Source: Pseudomonas protegens
GTDB taxonomy: Bacteria > Pseudomonadota > Gammaproteobacteria > Pseudomonadales > Pseudomonadaceae
NCBI RefSeq assembly: GCF_013407925.2
Contig: NZ_CP060201.1
Coordinates: forward strand, 2,046,001-2,110,000
Direction: 5' to 3'
DNA length: 64,000 nucleotides
The position numbers and the translations under genes were made by a program. This document shows, in pieces, positions 9,534-18,365 of the stretch. The notes below the pieces were generated by a model. The model was not told the origin of the DNA, searched no databases, and saw only the letters and a program-made list of their open reading frames with translations. Every line of letters begins with the position of its first letter. The first letter of the stretch is position 1.

Positions 9534-10994
9534 ATGCACCCACACTGGATCAAACTCCTGGGCCTGTCGGCCCTGACCGCGGGGCTTCTCGCCGCCAGCG
9601 CTGGCGCCCGCGCCGACGGGGCCAGCGCGCCGAGCGCCGCCCCCAGCTTCAAGGCCGAGCCGTGCTGCAACCTGTGCCCGGCCGCCCACGATGCGAAGAA
9701 CTACGTGACCCGCTACCAGCAGAACTTCACCACCCTGGTACAAGCCCAGGGCGACTGGCTGTTCCGCACCCAGGAAGATTTGCGCACCGAATTTGACACC
9801 ACGCCCGAGGGCTACCGCCGCCTCAAGCAGTTGCACCAAGCCTTCAAGAGCAAGGGCGTGGAACTGGTGCTGGTCTATCAGCCGACTCGCGGCCTGGTGA
9901 ACCGCAACAAGCTCAACCCGGCGGAGAAAGCCCGCTTCGACTACGACAAGGCGCTGAGCAACTACAAGGCCATGCTCGGGCGCTTCGCGCAGATGGGCTA
10001 CGTGGTGCCGGACCTGTCGCCGCTGACCAACGAACAACTGCCAGAAACCCTGCCGGCCCACGACTTCTACTTCCGCGGCGACCAGCACTGGACCCCTTAT
10101 GGCGCCCAGCGCACGGCGAAGATCGTCGCCGACAAGGTCAAGCAACTGCCAGCGTTCGCCGACATTCCGCGGCGTGAATTCGAAACCCACAAGTCCGGGC
10201 GCATGGGCAAGACCGGCACCCTGCACAACATGGCCGGCCAGCTGTGCGGCACCAGCTACGCCATCCAGTACATGGACCAGTTCACCACCGAGCCCAAGGG
10301 CGAGGCCGGCGACGGCGACCTGTTCGGTGATTCCGGCAACCCGCAGATCACCCTGGTGGGCACCAGCCACAGCGGCAAGAACTACAACTTCGCCGGCTTC
10401 CTCGAAGAGGCCATCGGCGCCGACATTCTCAACGTCGCCTTCCCCGGCGGTGGCCTGGAAGGCTCGATGCTGCAATACCTGGGCAGCGACGAATTCCAGA
10501 AGAGCCCGCCGAAGATCCTGATCTGGGAATTCTCGCCGCTGTACCGCCTGGACCAGGAAACCATCTACCGGCAGATGATGGCCCTGCTGGACAACGGCTG
10601 CGAAGGCAAGGACGCGCAGATGAGCGCCAGCACCACCCTCAAGCCGGGCAAGAACGAACTGCTGGTCAACAGCAAGAACCTGGACCTGCGCAACAGCGGC
10701 CATCAGGTCGACATCCGCTTCGCCGACACCTCGGTGAAAACCCTGCAAGCCACCCTCTGGTACATGAACGGCCGCCACGAGGACATAAAGATCGAAAAAC
10801 CGGAAACGTCCGACACCGACGGGCGCTTCGCCTTCGAACTGCGCACCGATGAAGACTGGGCCACGCAGAACCTGCTGGCGGTCGAGATCCAGGGCCCGGA
10901 AGCGGGCACTGCGGGGCAGAAGGTCGAAGCGAAAATTTGCAAACGCAACGTATTCCCGAGCGCCGAGCAACGCACCGCGCAGATCGGGCAATGA
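9534..10994 (+). CDS. algX: Alginate O-acetyltransferase AlgX
   Basis: AlgX transfers acetyl groups to mannuronate in the periplasm. The SGNH-like domain shows D183-x-H185 in [10 protein letters not shown] and a Ser at 278 in [12 protein letters not shown], followed by a C-terminal carbohydrate-binding module. A signal peptide ends near AGARA, and a Cys-rich start (CCNLC) follows. GAGGA at 9521-9525 supports the ATG at 9534 (486 aa; the P. aeruginosa protein is slightly shorter). The gene overlaps the possible algL ATG at 10991. Confidence 0.95.
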   Translation: MHPHWIKLLGLSALTAGLLAASAGARADGASAPSAAPSFKAEPCCNLCPAAHDAKNYVTRYQQNFTTLVQAQGDWLFRTQEDLRTEFDTTPEGYRRLKQLHQAFKSKGVELVLVYQPTRGLVNRNKLNPAEKARFDYDKALSNYKAMLGRFAQMGYVVPDLSPLTNEQLPETLPAHDFYFRGDQHWTPYGAQRTAKIVADKVKQLPAFADIPRREFETHKSGRMGKTGTLHNMAGQLCGTSYAIQYMDQFTTEPKGEAGDGDLFGDSGNPQITLVGTSHSGKNYNFAGFLEEAIGADILNVAFPGGGLEGSMLQYLGSDEFQKSPPKILIWEFSPLYRLDQETIYRQMMALLDNGCEGKDAQMSASTTLKPGKNELLVNSKNLDLRNSGHQVDIRFADTSVKTLQATLWYMNGRHEDIKIEKPETSDTDGRFAFELRTDEDWATQNLLAVEIQGPEAGTAGQKVEAKICKRNVFPSAEQRTAQIGQ

Positions 10995-11002
10995 GGTTAC
11001 CT

Positions 11003-12127
11003 ATGCAAAGCACAGACTTGAAACGCTTGTTGATACCCAGCCTGCTGGGGCTGGCCATGGTCACCGGCAGCGCCCAGGCCGCCGCGCCGCTGCGCCCGCC
11101 CCAGGGCTATTACGCCCCGGTGGACAAGTTCAAGAGCGGTGACCACAGCGAAGGCTGCGACGCCATGCCCACGCCCTACACCGGCGCCCTGCAGTTTCGC
11201 AGCAAGTACGAAGGCTCGGACAAGGCCCGGGCCACCCTCAACGTGCAGTCCGAACAGGCCTTTCGCGACACCACCGCCGACATCACCAAGATCGAGCGCG
11301 GCACCAGCAAACGGGTCATGCAGTTCATGCGCGACGGCCGCCCGGAACAGCTGGACTGCACCCTTGCCTGGCTCAGCGCCTGGGCCCAGGCCGACGCGCT
11401 GATGTCCAAGGACTTCAACCACACCGGCAAGTCGATGCGCAAATGGGCCCTGGGCAGCATGGCCTCGGCCTACCTGCGGCTGAAGTTCTCCGACTCCCAC
11501 CCCCTGGCCACCCACCAGGAACAGGCACAGAAGATCGAAGCCTGGTTCAGCAAGATGGCCGACCAGGTGGTCAGCGACTGGGACAACCTGCCCCTGGACA
11601 AGACCAACAACCACTCCTACTGGGCCGCCTGGTCGGTGATGGCCACCGCCGTGGCCACCAACCGCCGCGACCTGTTCGACTGGACGGTCAAGGAATACAA
11701 GGTCGGCGCCAACCAGGTCGATGCCGACGGCTTCTTGCCCAACGAACTCAAGCGCCAGCAGCGGGCCCTGGCCTACCACAACTACGCCCTGCCGCCTTTG
11801 GCGATGATCGCCAGCTTCGCCCAGGTCAACGGCGTCGACCTGCGCCAGGAGAACAACAGCGCGCTCAAGCGCCTGGGCGAACGGGTGCTGGCCGGGGTCA
11901 AGGACCCGGAGCTTTTCGAGCAGAAAAACGGCAAGGCCCAGGACATGACCGACCTCAAGGTCGACTCGAAATTCGCCTGGCTGGAACCCTACTGCAGCCT
12001 CTACACCTGCGCTCCAGAGACATTGGAGCGCAAGCACAAGATGCAGCCGTTCAAGACTTTCCGCCTGGGTGGCGACCTGACCAAGGTCTACGACCCGGCC
12101 CACGAAAAAGGCAGCACAAACCCGTAG
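11003..12127 (+). CDS. algL: Alginate lyase AlgL (PL5)
   Basis: AlgL is a periplasmic PL5 lyase that clears stray polymer from the periplasm by beta-elimination. A signal peptide ending near SAQAA precedes an all-alpha barrel. The catalytic region NNHSYWAAW has His204, and the [15 protein letters not shown] and WLEPYC blocks are conserved. The length is 374 aa against about 367 in P. aeruginosa. GAGGT at 10993 favours the ATG at 11003, although an ATG at 10991 overlaps the algX stop. A 104-base REP pair follows immediately. Confidence 0.95.
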   Translation: MQSTDLKRLLIPSLLGLAMVTGSAQAAAPLRPPQGYYAPVDKFKSGDHSEGCDAMPTPYTGALQFRSKYEGSDKARATLNVQSEQAFRDTTADITKIERGTSKRVMQFMRDGRPEQLDCTLAWLSAWAQADALMSKDFNHTGKSMRKWALGSMASAYLRLKFSDSHPLATHQEQAQKIEAWFSKMADQVVSDWDNLPLDKTNNHSYWAAWSVMATAVATNRRDLFDWTVKEYKVGANQVDADGFLPNELKRQQRALAYHNYALPPLAMIASFAQVNGVDLRQENNSALKRLGERVLAGVKDPELFEQKNGKAQDMTDLKVDSKFAWLEPYCSLYTCAPETLERKHKMQPFKTFRLGGDLTKVYDPAHEKGSTNP

Positions 12128-12136
12128 CACCTGAAC

Positions 12137-12241
12137 CTGTAGCCGCTGCCGAGGCACGAGGCTGCGACGCGGTCCGCAGGACCGCCCCCAGGGGCCGCTT
12201 CGCAGCCCATCGCAGCCTCGTACCTCGGCAGCGGCTACAGA
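12137..12241. repeat. REP pair between algL and algI
   Basis: CTGTAGCCGCTGCCGAGG at the left is mirrored by CGGCAGCGGCTACAG at the right, with an internal GCGGTCCGCAGGACCGC palindrome, so the RNA would fold into a long hairpin. The element differs at about four of 104 positions from the one at 15768-15871 and has the same orientation. The rest of the 211-base algL-algI gap holds a G-rich run (about 12277-12301) and the algI ribosome site. Confidence 0.9.
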
Positions 12242-12338
12242 GAGCGTCATCAATGCAGTACGCCTCCCACGGTTTTTTCAGTGGGGGGTTTGGGGGGGCT
12301 CCGGCCTCTGACTATTGGTTAAACATGGAGAGATCGGG

Positions 12339-13904
12339 ATGGTTTTCTCATCCAATGTGTTCCTGTTCCTGTTCCTGCCGATCTTTCTCGGCTTGTACTA
12401 CTTGAGCGGGCAACGCTATCGCAACTTGCTGCTGCTGATCGCCAGCTATGTGTTCTATGCCTGGTGGCGCGTGGACTTCCTGGCGCTGTTCGCCGGGGTC
12501 ACCCTGTGGAACTACTGGATCGGCCTGAAAGTCGGCGCCGCCGGTGTGCGCACCCGACCCGCCCAGCGCTGGCTGCTGCTGGGGGTGGCGGTGGACCTGT
12601 GCATCCTCGGCTACTTCAAGTACGCCAACTTCGGCGTCGACAGCATCAACGCCATCATGGCCTCCATGGGGCTTGAGCCGTTCATCCTGACCCACGTGCT
12701 GCTGCCGATCGGCATCTCGTTCTACATCTTCGAGTCCATCAGCTACATCATCGACGTCTACCGCGGCGACACCCCGGCCACCCGCAACCTGATCGACTTC
12801 GCGGCGTTCGTGGCGATCTTCCCGCACCTGATCGCCGGCCCCGTGCTGCGCTTTCGCGACCTGGCGGAGCAGTTCAACCACCGTACCCACACCCTGGACA
12901 AGTTCTCCGAAGGCTGCACGCGGTTCATGCAGGGTTTCATCAAGAAGGTGTTCATCGCCGACACCCTGGCGGTGGTCGCCGACCATTGCTTCGCCCTGCA
13001 CAACCCCACCACGGGCGATGCCTGGCTCGGCGCCCTGGCCTACACCGCGCAGCTGTATTTCGACTTCTCCGGCTACAGCGACATGGCCATCGGCCTGGGC
13101 TTGATGATGGGCTTTCGCTTCATGGAAAACTTCAAGCAGCCCTACATCAGCCAGTCGATCACCGAGTTCTGGCGGCGCTGGCACATCAGCCTCTCTACCT
13201 GGCTGCGGGACTACCTGTACATCACCCTGGGCGGCAACCGCAAAGGCACCCTGATCACCTACCGCAACCTGTTTTTGACCATGCTCCTGGGCGGCCTGTG
13301 GCACGGCGCCAACTTCACCTACATCGTCTGGGGCGCCTGGCACGGCATGTGGCTGGCCATCGAAAAGGCCCTGGGCATCAACACCACCCCACGCAGCCTG
13401 AACCCGATCCGCTGGGCCCTGACCTTCCTGCTGGTGGTGATGGGCTGGGTGATCTTCCGCGCCGAGAACCTGCACGTGGCCGGGCGCATGTATGGCGCGA
13501 TGTTCAGCTTCGGCGACTGGTCGCTGTCGGAACTCAACCGCGCCAGCCTCACCGGCCTGCAAGTGGCGACCCTGATCCTGGCCTACGCCACCCTGGCGTT
13601 CTTCGGCCTGCGTGACCTGTACCGCAACCCGGCGCCGGTCAAGGCCAAGCCTGAAGTCGACAGCCCCGCCGACGGCCCGGCCAGCGCCCAGCCCGGCCTG
13701 ATCAAGGCGGTGCCCGGGGACAAGCCCGGCAGCATTCACCAGCCGGGCTACATCGTCGGCACCGAGGCCCAGGTGCAGCCGGCCTACTGGAGCGCCGACT
13801 GGTCGCGCTACGCCATGCGCGCCCTGGTGCTGCTGCTGTTCATTGCCTCGATTCTCAAACTCTCGGCGCAAAGCTTCTCGCCGTTCCTTTACTTCCAGTT
13901 CTGA
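12339..13904 (+). CDS. algI: Membrane-bound O-acyltransferase AlgI
   Basis: AlgI is a polytopic MBOAT protein thought to move acetyl groups from a cytosolic donor across the inner membrane to AlgJ/AlgX. The essential His322 lies in LWHGANF, the same number as in P. aeruginosa, and many hydrophobic helices surround it. The C-terminal 70 residues contain a Pro/Ala-rich loop (about 440-480) before a final helix. GGAGAG at 12327-12332 fixes the ATG at 12339 (521 aa); an upstream TTG frame extension is unlikely. algJ begins 11 bases after the stop. Confidence 0.95.
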   Translation: MVFSSNVFLFLFLPIFLGLYYLSGQRYRNLLLLIASYVFYAWWRVDFLALFAGVTLWNYWIGLKVGAAGVRTRPAQRWLLLGVAVDLCILGYFKYANFGVDSINAIMASMGLEPFILTHVLLPIGISFYIFESISYIIDVYRGDTPATRNLIDFAAFVAIFPHLIAGPVLRFRDLAEQFNHRTHTLDKFSEGCTRFMQGFIKKVFIADTLAVVADHCFALHNPTTGDAWLGALAYTAQLYFDFSGYSDMAIGLGLMMGFRFMENFKQPYISQSITEFWRRWHISLSTWLRDYLYITLGGNRKGTLITYRNLFLTMLLGGLWHGANFTYIVWGAWHGMWLAIEKALGINTTPRSLNPIRWALTFLLVVMGWVIFRAENLHVAGRMYGAMFSFGDWSLSELNRASLTGLQVATLILAYATLAFFGLRDLYRNPAPVKAKPEVDSPADGPASAQPGLIKAVPGDKPGSIHQPGYIVGTEAQVQPAYWSADWSRYAMRALVLLLFIASILKLSAQSFSPFLYFQF

Positions 13905-13915
13905 GGGATCTACCC

Positions 13916-15091
13916 ATGACCCGCTCATTACGTGTGTTCTACATCGCCCTGTTCCTGCTGACCCTGCTGGTGCTGGGGCTGTGGTCGGTGCGCAGCTTCT
14001 TCGATTTGCGCACCAACAACGACGCCACCGTGCTCAACGGGCGCTGGGCCAAGGCGGTGGAAACCCACTACGACGACCAGTTCCCGATCAAGCGTCTGGG
14101 CACCAACCTGTGGGCCGCCCTGGACTTCAAGCTGTTCAACGAAGGCCGCCCCGGGGTGGTGCTGGGCCGCGACCAGTGGCTGTACAGCGATGAAGAGTTC
14201 AACCCGGTGGTCAACGAGGAGCTCAATCTGCAGGGCAATTACGCCCTGGTGGAAGGCGTGCGCCAGACCTTGAAGGCGCACGGGGTGAAACTGGTGATGG
14301 CCATCGTCCCGGCCAAGGCCCGGCTGTATCCGGAACACCTGGACGAAGTGCGCCCGGCACGGATCCACGCCAACCTCTACCAGGACTTCCACGCCCGGGT
14401 CGCCGCCGACAAGATTCTCGCCCCCGACCTGCTGGGGCCCCTGCAACAGGCCAAGCAACAGGGCCAGCCAGTGTTCCTGCGCACCGACACCCACTGGACC
14501 CCGGCCGGCGCCGAAGTCGTCGCCCGCCAGTTGGCCCAGGCCATTGCCACCAAGGCCCCGCTCAGCGGCCCGCCACAACGTTTCGTCACCGAGACCCAAG
14601 AGACGGTGAAGCACCAGGGCGACCTGCGGCGCTTCCTGCCCCTGGACCCGCTGTTCGACAACCTGATGCCGGCCGCAGAGCCGCTGCAAAAGCGCGTGAC
14701 CCGCGCCAGCGGGGAACAGCCGGCCGCCGACGATGCGCTGTTCGCCGACCACGAAGTGCCAGTGACCCTGGTGGGCACCAGCTACAGCGCCAACCCCAAC
14801 TGGAACTTCGTCGGCGCCCTGAAACAGGCCCTGCACAGCGACGTGCTGAGCTACGCCGAAGACGGCCACGGGCCGATCCTGCCGATGCTCAGCTACCTGA
14901 AAAGCGACGACTTCAAGAACCACCCGCCCCAGGTACTGATCTGGGAATTCCCTGAACGTTATCTGCCTGTGAACAACGAAATCGGCGACGCCGACCCGCA
15001 GTGGGTCGCAGAACTCAAGCAAGCCGGTGCTCGCCAACAGAACCTAGCTGTTAACACCAAATCCGAGACGCCCGACCGGGCGCAAAACTGA
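13916..15091 (+). CDS. algJ: Alginate O-acetylase AlgJ
   Basis: AlgJ is an SGNH-like, AlgX-related protein anchored by an uncleaved or signal-type N-terminal helix (residues 5-28), with its catalytic domain in the periplasm, and is needed for alginate O-acetylation. D191-x-H193 in RTDTHWTPAG and Ser289 in VGTSYSAN form the expected triad. The length of 391 aa equals that of the P. aeruginosa protein. GAGGGA at 13903-13908 is well spaced before the ATG. It lies between algI and algF, within the module bracketed by two near-identical REP pairs. Confidence 0.95.
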   Translation: MTRSLRVFYIALFLLTLLVLGLWSVRSFFDLRTNNDATVLNGRWAKAVETHYDDQFPIKRLGTNLWAALDFKLFNEGRPGVVLGRDQWLYSDEEFNPVVNEELNLQGNYALVEGVRQTLKAHGVKLVMAIVPAKARLYPEHLDEVRPARIHANLYQDFHARVAADKILAPDLLGPLQQAKQQGQPVFLRTDTHWTPAGAEVVARQLAQAIATKAPLSGPPQRFVTETQETVKHQGDLRRFLPLDPLFDNLMPAAEPLQKRVTRASGEQPAADDALFADHEVPVTLVGTSYSANPNWNFVGALKQALHSDVLSYAEDGHGPILPMLSYLKSDDFKNHPPQVLIWEFPERYLPVNNEIGDADPQWVAELKQAGARQQNLAVNTKSETPDRAQN

Positions 15092-15107
15092 AAAAGAGGT
15101 AACACTC

Positions 15108-15764
15108 ATGACTTTCATCACTACTCCTCGTCGTCTCGCCCAAGCAATCACCCTGGCTGCCGGCATGAGCGTCCTGTCCCTGTCGGCCTTCGCCGGTGGC
15201 GACGCCGCCCTGTACGGCCCCACCGCGCCCAAGGGCTCGACCTTCGTGCGCCTGTACAACGCCAGCAACAGCGAAGTCAGCGCCACGGTGGGCAGCACCA
15301 ACGTCAATGACGTCGCGCCCCTGGCCAGCAGCGACTTCAGCTTCATGCCCGGCGGTGACTACACCGCCAAGGTGGGCAGCCAGAGCGTGCCGGTGAAACT
15401 GGCCGCCGATCACTATTACACCCTGGTCAACAACGCCAGCGGCCAGCCGCAGTTGATCGAAGAACCGCCGTTCAAGAACAAGCAGAAATCCCTGGTGCGG
15501 GTGCAGAACCTCAGTGACCAGGCCCTGACCCTGAAGACCGCCGACGGCAAGACCGACGTGGTCAAGGCCGTGGCCGCCAAAGGCCGCGGCGAGCGCGAAA
15601 TCAACCCGGTGAAGGTCAGCTTCGCCCTGTACGACGGTGAGAAAAAAGTCAGCGACCTCAAGCCCGTGGCCCTGGAGCGCGGCGAAGCGGCGGTGCTCTA
15701 CGTCACCGGCAACGGCAGCAGCCTGTCGCCGGTCTGGGTGAAACGCCCCGTCTCCACCCGCTAA
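15108..15764 (+). CDS. algF: Alginate O-acetylation accessory protein AlgF
   Basis: AlgF is a small periplasmic protein required for alginate acetylation, probably bridging AlgJ and AlgX. A signal peptide ends near LSAFA, and the mature protein begins GGDAALYGPTAPKGSTFVRLYN, a typical AlgF start. The length of 218 aa is close to the usual 216. AAGAGGT before the ATG at 15108 supports the start. A REP pair begins four bases after its stop codon and separates it from algA. Confidence 0.95.
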   Translation: MTFITTPRRLAQAITLAAGMSVLSLSAFAGGDAALYGPTAPKGSTFVRLYNASNSEVSATVGSTNVNDVAPLASSDFSFMPGGDYTAKVGSQSVPVKLAADHYYTLVNNASGQPQLIEEPPFKNKQKSLVRVQNLSDQALTLKTADGKTDVVKAVAAKGRGEREINPVKVSFALYDGEKKVSDLKPVALERGEAAVLYVTGNGSSLSPVWVKRPVSTR

Positions 15765-15767
15765 GAC

Positions 15768-15871
15768 CTGTAGCCGCTGCCGAGGCCCGAGGCTGCGACG
15801 CGGTCCGCAGGACCGCCCTCAGGGGCCGCTTCGCAGCCCATCGCAGCCTCGTACCTGGGCAGCGGCTACAC
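15768..15871. repeat. REP pair between algF and algA
   Basis: This is a near-identical copy, in direct orientation, of the 12137-12241 element: same GTAGCCGCTGCCGAGG head, internal GGTCCGCAGGACC palindrome and GGCAGCGGCTACA tail. The 179-base algF-algA gap contains it plus the algA ribosome site. It may stall ribonucleases or polymerase between algF and algA (inference). Confidence 0.9.
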
Positions 15872-15943
15872 CGAGACAAAAACAAGAGTGAAACGACAGA
15901 ACGCAGTAGCTCTAACCCATACGATGTTTGAAGGAGTAACAAC

Positions 15944-17395
15944 ATGATTCCGGTGATCTTGTCAGGTGGTAGCGGCTCACGTCTTTGGCCGCTTTCGCGC
16001 AAGCAATTCCCCAAGCAATTCCTCGCCCTGACCGGCGAACACACCCTGTTCCAGCAAACCCTGGAGCGCCTGGTATTCGAAGGCATGGATACCCCGATCG
16101 TGGTCTGCAACAAGGACCACCGCTTCATCGTCAACGAGCAACTGGCGGCGCGTAAACTCGAATCCCAGCGCATCCTCATGGAACCCTTCGGCCGCAATAC
16201 GGCCCCGGCCGTGGCCCTGACCGCGATGATGCTGGTCAACGAAGGCCGCGACGAGCTGATGCTGGTGCTGCCCGCCGACCACGTCCTCGACGACCAGAAA
16301 GCCCTGCAACGAGCCCTGGCCCTGGCCACCGTGGCCGCCGAGCGTGGTGAAATGGTGCTGTTCGGCGTCCCGGCGACCAAGCCGGAAACCGGCTATGGCT
16401 ACATCAAGTCCGCCAACGACGCCCTGCTGCCGGAAGGCATCAGCCGGGTCGCGCAGTTCGTCGAGAAGCCCGACGAAAAACGCGCTAACGAATTCGTCCA
16501 GGCCGGCGGCTACTTCTGGAACAGCGGCATGTTCCTGTTCCGCGCCAGCCGCTTCCTCGAAGAACTGAAGAAACACGACCCGGACATCTACGACACCTGC
16601 CTCTTGACCCTGGAACGCAGCCAGCAAGACCCGGACACCGTGACCATCGACGAAGCCACCTTCGCCTGCTGCCCGGACAACTCCATCGACTACGCGGTGA
16701 TGGAAAAGACCCAGCGCGCCTGCGTGGTGCCCCTGAGCGCCGGCTGGAGCGATGTGGGCTGCTGGTCGTCGCTGTGGGACGTGCATGAAAAGGACGCCAA
16801 CGGCAACGTCAGCAAGGGCGATGTGGTGATCCAGGACAGCAAGAACTGCATGATCCACGGCAACGGCAAACTGGTGTCGGTGATCGGCCTGGAAAACATC
16901 GTGGTGGTGGAAACCAAGGACGCCATGATGATTGCCCACAAGGACAAGGTCCAAGGGGTGAAACAGATGGTCAACACCCTCAACGAACAGGGCCGCAGCG
17001 AAACCCAGAACCACTGCGAGGTCTACCGCCCGTGGGGTTCCTACGACTCGGTGGACATGGGCGGGCGCTTCCAGGTCAAGCACATCTCGGTCAAGCCGGG
17101 GGCCTGCCTGTCGCTGCAGATGCACCACCACCGCGCCGAACACTGGATCGTGGTCAGCGGCACCGCCGAAGTCACCTGTGACGAGAACGTGTTCCTGCTC
17201 ACCGAGAACCAGTCCACCTACATCCCGATTGCCTCGGTGCATCGCCTGCGCAACCCGGGCAAGATCCCGCTGGAGATCATCGAAGTGCAATCGGGTAGCT
17301 ATTTGGGTGAGGACGATATCGAGCGCTTTGAAGATATCTACGGCCGCTCCACCCCGGTGGAACGTGGCGTCTCGGTGAAAACCATCGCGCAGTAA
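15944..17395 (+). CDS. algA: Bifunctional phosphomannose isomerase / GDP-mannose pyrophosphorylase AlgA
   Basis: AlgA catalyses fructose-6-phosphate to mannose-6-phosphate and later mannose-1-phosphate plus GTP to GDP-mannose, supplying AlgD. The N-terminal nucleotidyltransferase shows GGSGSRLWPLSRK near residue 8 and QFVEKP in the mid-region. The C-terminal type II isomerase cupin carries QMHHHRAEHWIVVSGTA. The length of 483 aa matches the family (481). AAGGAG at 15931-15936 sets the ATG at 15944. It closes the operon, with a strong terminator about 70 bases downstream. Confidence 0.97.
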   Translation: MIPVILSGGSGSRLWPLSRKQFPKQFLALTGEHTLFQQTLERLVFEGMDTPIVVCNKDHRFIVNEQLAARKLESQRILMEPFGRNTAPAVALTAMMLVNEGRDELMLVLPADHVLDDQKALQRALALATVAAERGEMVLFGVPATKPETGYGYIKSANDALLPEGISRVAQFVEKPDEKRANEFVQAGGYFWNSGMFLFRASRFLEELKKHDPDIYDTCLLTLERSQQDPDTVTIDEATFACCPDNSIDYAVMEKTQRACVVPLSAGWSDVGCWSSLWDVHEKDANGNVSKGDVVIQDSKNCMIHGNGKLVSVIGLENIVVVETKDAMMIAHKDKVQGVKQMVNTLNEQGRSETQNHCEVYRPWGSYDSVDMGGRFQVKHISVKPGACLSLQMHHHRAEHWIVVSGTAEVTCDENVFLLTENQSTYIPIASVHRLRNPGKIPLEIIEVQSGSYLGEDDIERFEDIYGRSTPVERGVSVKTIAQ

Positions 17396-17400
17396 GCGCA

Positions 17401-17430
17401 GCGGCAAGTTTCAAGCGGCAAGCTGCAAGT
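17401..17430. repeat. Short AAGCTTG-type repeat after algA
   Basis: GCGGCAAGTTTCAAGCGGCAAGCTGCAAGT repeats the CAAGC words seen between algD and alg8 (2014-2083). The operon is therefore framed by the same repeat type just inside both ends. Confidence 0.5.
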
Positions 17431-17465
17431 AAAAGCAGGGAGTCGTGCTAGCAAGACCTTTGTGC

Positions 17466-17523
17466 TCCCCCTTTCCAGGTGCCTGCGTCCCCTATCCGCA
17501 GGCACTTGGACAGGGGGATTTTT
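17466..17523 (+). terminator. Rho-independent terminator of the alginate operon
   Basis: A long stem pairs CCCCCT...CC...TGCCTGCG (17467-17487) with CGCAGGCA...GG...AGGGGG (17497-17517) and is followed by ATTTTT. It is the first strong terminator after algD, which supports a single algD-algA transcript plus internal promoters. Confidence 0.8.
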
Positions 17524-17626
17524 GTAGCCGCTGCCGCAGGCTGCGAAAAGGGCCGAAGGACCTTCAGCGATCTCAAGCCCCCTGCGCCCGCTGCGCGGTC
17601 GTTCGCAGCCTGCGGCAGCGGCTACA
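17523..17626. repeat. REP pair downstream of the alginate terminator
   Basis: TGTAGCCGCTGCCGCAGGCT at the left mirrors GCAGCCTGCGGCAGCGGCTA at the right. The centre differs from the algL-algI and algF-algA copies. It lies between two convergent transcription units. Confidence 0.85.
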
Positions 17627-17632
17627 AGAAGC

Positions 17633-17669
17633 AAAAAAGCGCTGCGTCCCTCCCACGAAGACGCAGCGC
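17633..17669 (-). terminator. Rho-independent terminator of the DUF3077 gene
   Basis: On the minus strand GCGCTGCGT and ACGCAGCGC form a nine-base stem around a 13-base loop, followed by TTTTTT (17633-17638 complement). It starts about 30 bases after the stop codon at 17701. Confidence 0.75.
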
Positions 17670-17700
17670 CCTTTCGACTCCCTCCATCAAGAAACATCGA

Positions 17701-17973
17701 TCAGGCCTGCAACACCTCTTCCTTCATTCCCAATCCCACGTCATCGATCACCGCCTTGCCCATTTCCGCCAGAAAATGCGCGGCCCAGGCGTAGCGCTCG
17801 CCCTGGTCTTCCATGGCCGCATCCAGGGCGAGTTTCTTGGCGTAGTACAGCAGGGTCGACGCGTGCTCCAGCGCCTGCTGCAAAGGCACATCGGCATTGA
17901 CGCGGAACAGGGACTGATCGGCGTCACCACAGGAACCGAAGGTGACGAAGCCCGAGGTCTTGATAGCGCACAT
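17701..17973 (-). CDS. DUF3077-family small protein
   Basis: This 90-residue protein of unknown function belongs to a Pseudomonas-enriched family that I recognise as DUF3077 from its length and its layout: a short Cys-containing start, a V/F-R-V segment, then a helical region (LEHASTLLYYAKKLALDAAMEDQGERYAWAAHFL given in part here: LLYYAKKLA, AMEDQGE). No signal peptide or membrane segment is present. The start at 17973 has a good ribosome site (GGGAGGTT); an upstream open frame to 18348 is rejected because it reads through hairpin leader sequence. The long structured leader upstream is its most unusual feature. Confidence 0.75.
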   Translation of the reverse strand: MCAIKTSGFVTFGSCGDADQSLFRVNADVPLQQALEHASTLLYYAKKLALDAAMEDQGERYAWAAHFLAEMGKAVIDDVGLGMKEEVLQA

Positions 17974-17978
17974 GGTTG

Positions 17979-18345
17979 AACCTCCCGTATCAAAGTGAGG
18001 ACTGCCACGTTCGCGACCAAACGAATGGGTGGCAGCCGTGCGTGGATTGGTCGACCGGAGATACAGGAACCCGGCAGGGCCGAAGCCCTTCCACGCACAG
18101 CCGCCATTGCACGGAAATGCGGGCGCAAAAAAAGCGCCTGCAATCGTCAAGGGGCGCTGTTGCGCCTGTATCAAGTCGGGCGACCAAACCCGATCACTGC
18201 TTTCGCAGCGACGCTCAAAGGCTAGTCCCGGGTTCGATACGGAGCAACGACAAAGGCGTCGCAGTTTATGTCCAAGCCACGGGTGTTGGGAATGTTCAGG
18301 ATGGCGGCACGCCGTAGCACGCCAGAACAAGCAGGCCATTGCGGC
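17979..18345 (-). ncRNA. Structured leader / candidate RNA upstream of the DUF3077 gene
   Basis: The 392-base gap before the DUF3077 gene contains no convincing protein gene but several strong inverted repeats. CTGCCAC/GTGGCAG lies at 18002-18008 and 18029-18035. A 12-base stem GCCGTGCGTGGA/TCCACGCACAGC at 18035-18046 and 18090-18101 encloses AGGGC-CGAA-GCCCT. GGCGC-A7-GCGCC lies at 18122-18138, and GGCGC-TGTT-GCGCC at 18152-18165. The density of short GC-rich hairpins and the spurious minus-strand frames recall the P4-type immunity/Ash leaders of prophages; that link is inference. Confidence 0.4.
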
Positions 18346-18365
18346 CAACTTTGGATTTGCGAGGA

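Noticed and set aside
18224..18240. GGGTTCGATAC resembling a tRNA T-arm
   Set aside because: No acceptor, D or anticodon arms can be placed around it, and it lies in the hairpin-rich leader.
17974..18348. N-terminal extension of the DUF3077 protein to a 215-residue product
   Set aside because: The extension reads through several hairpins, has Cys/Arg/His-rich composition unlike the family, and bypasses an excellent ribosome site just before 17973.
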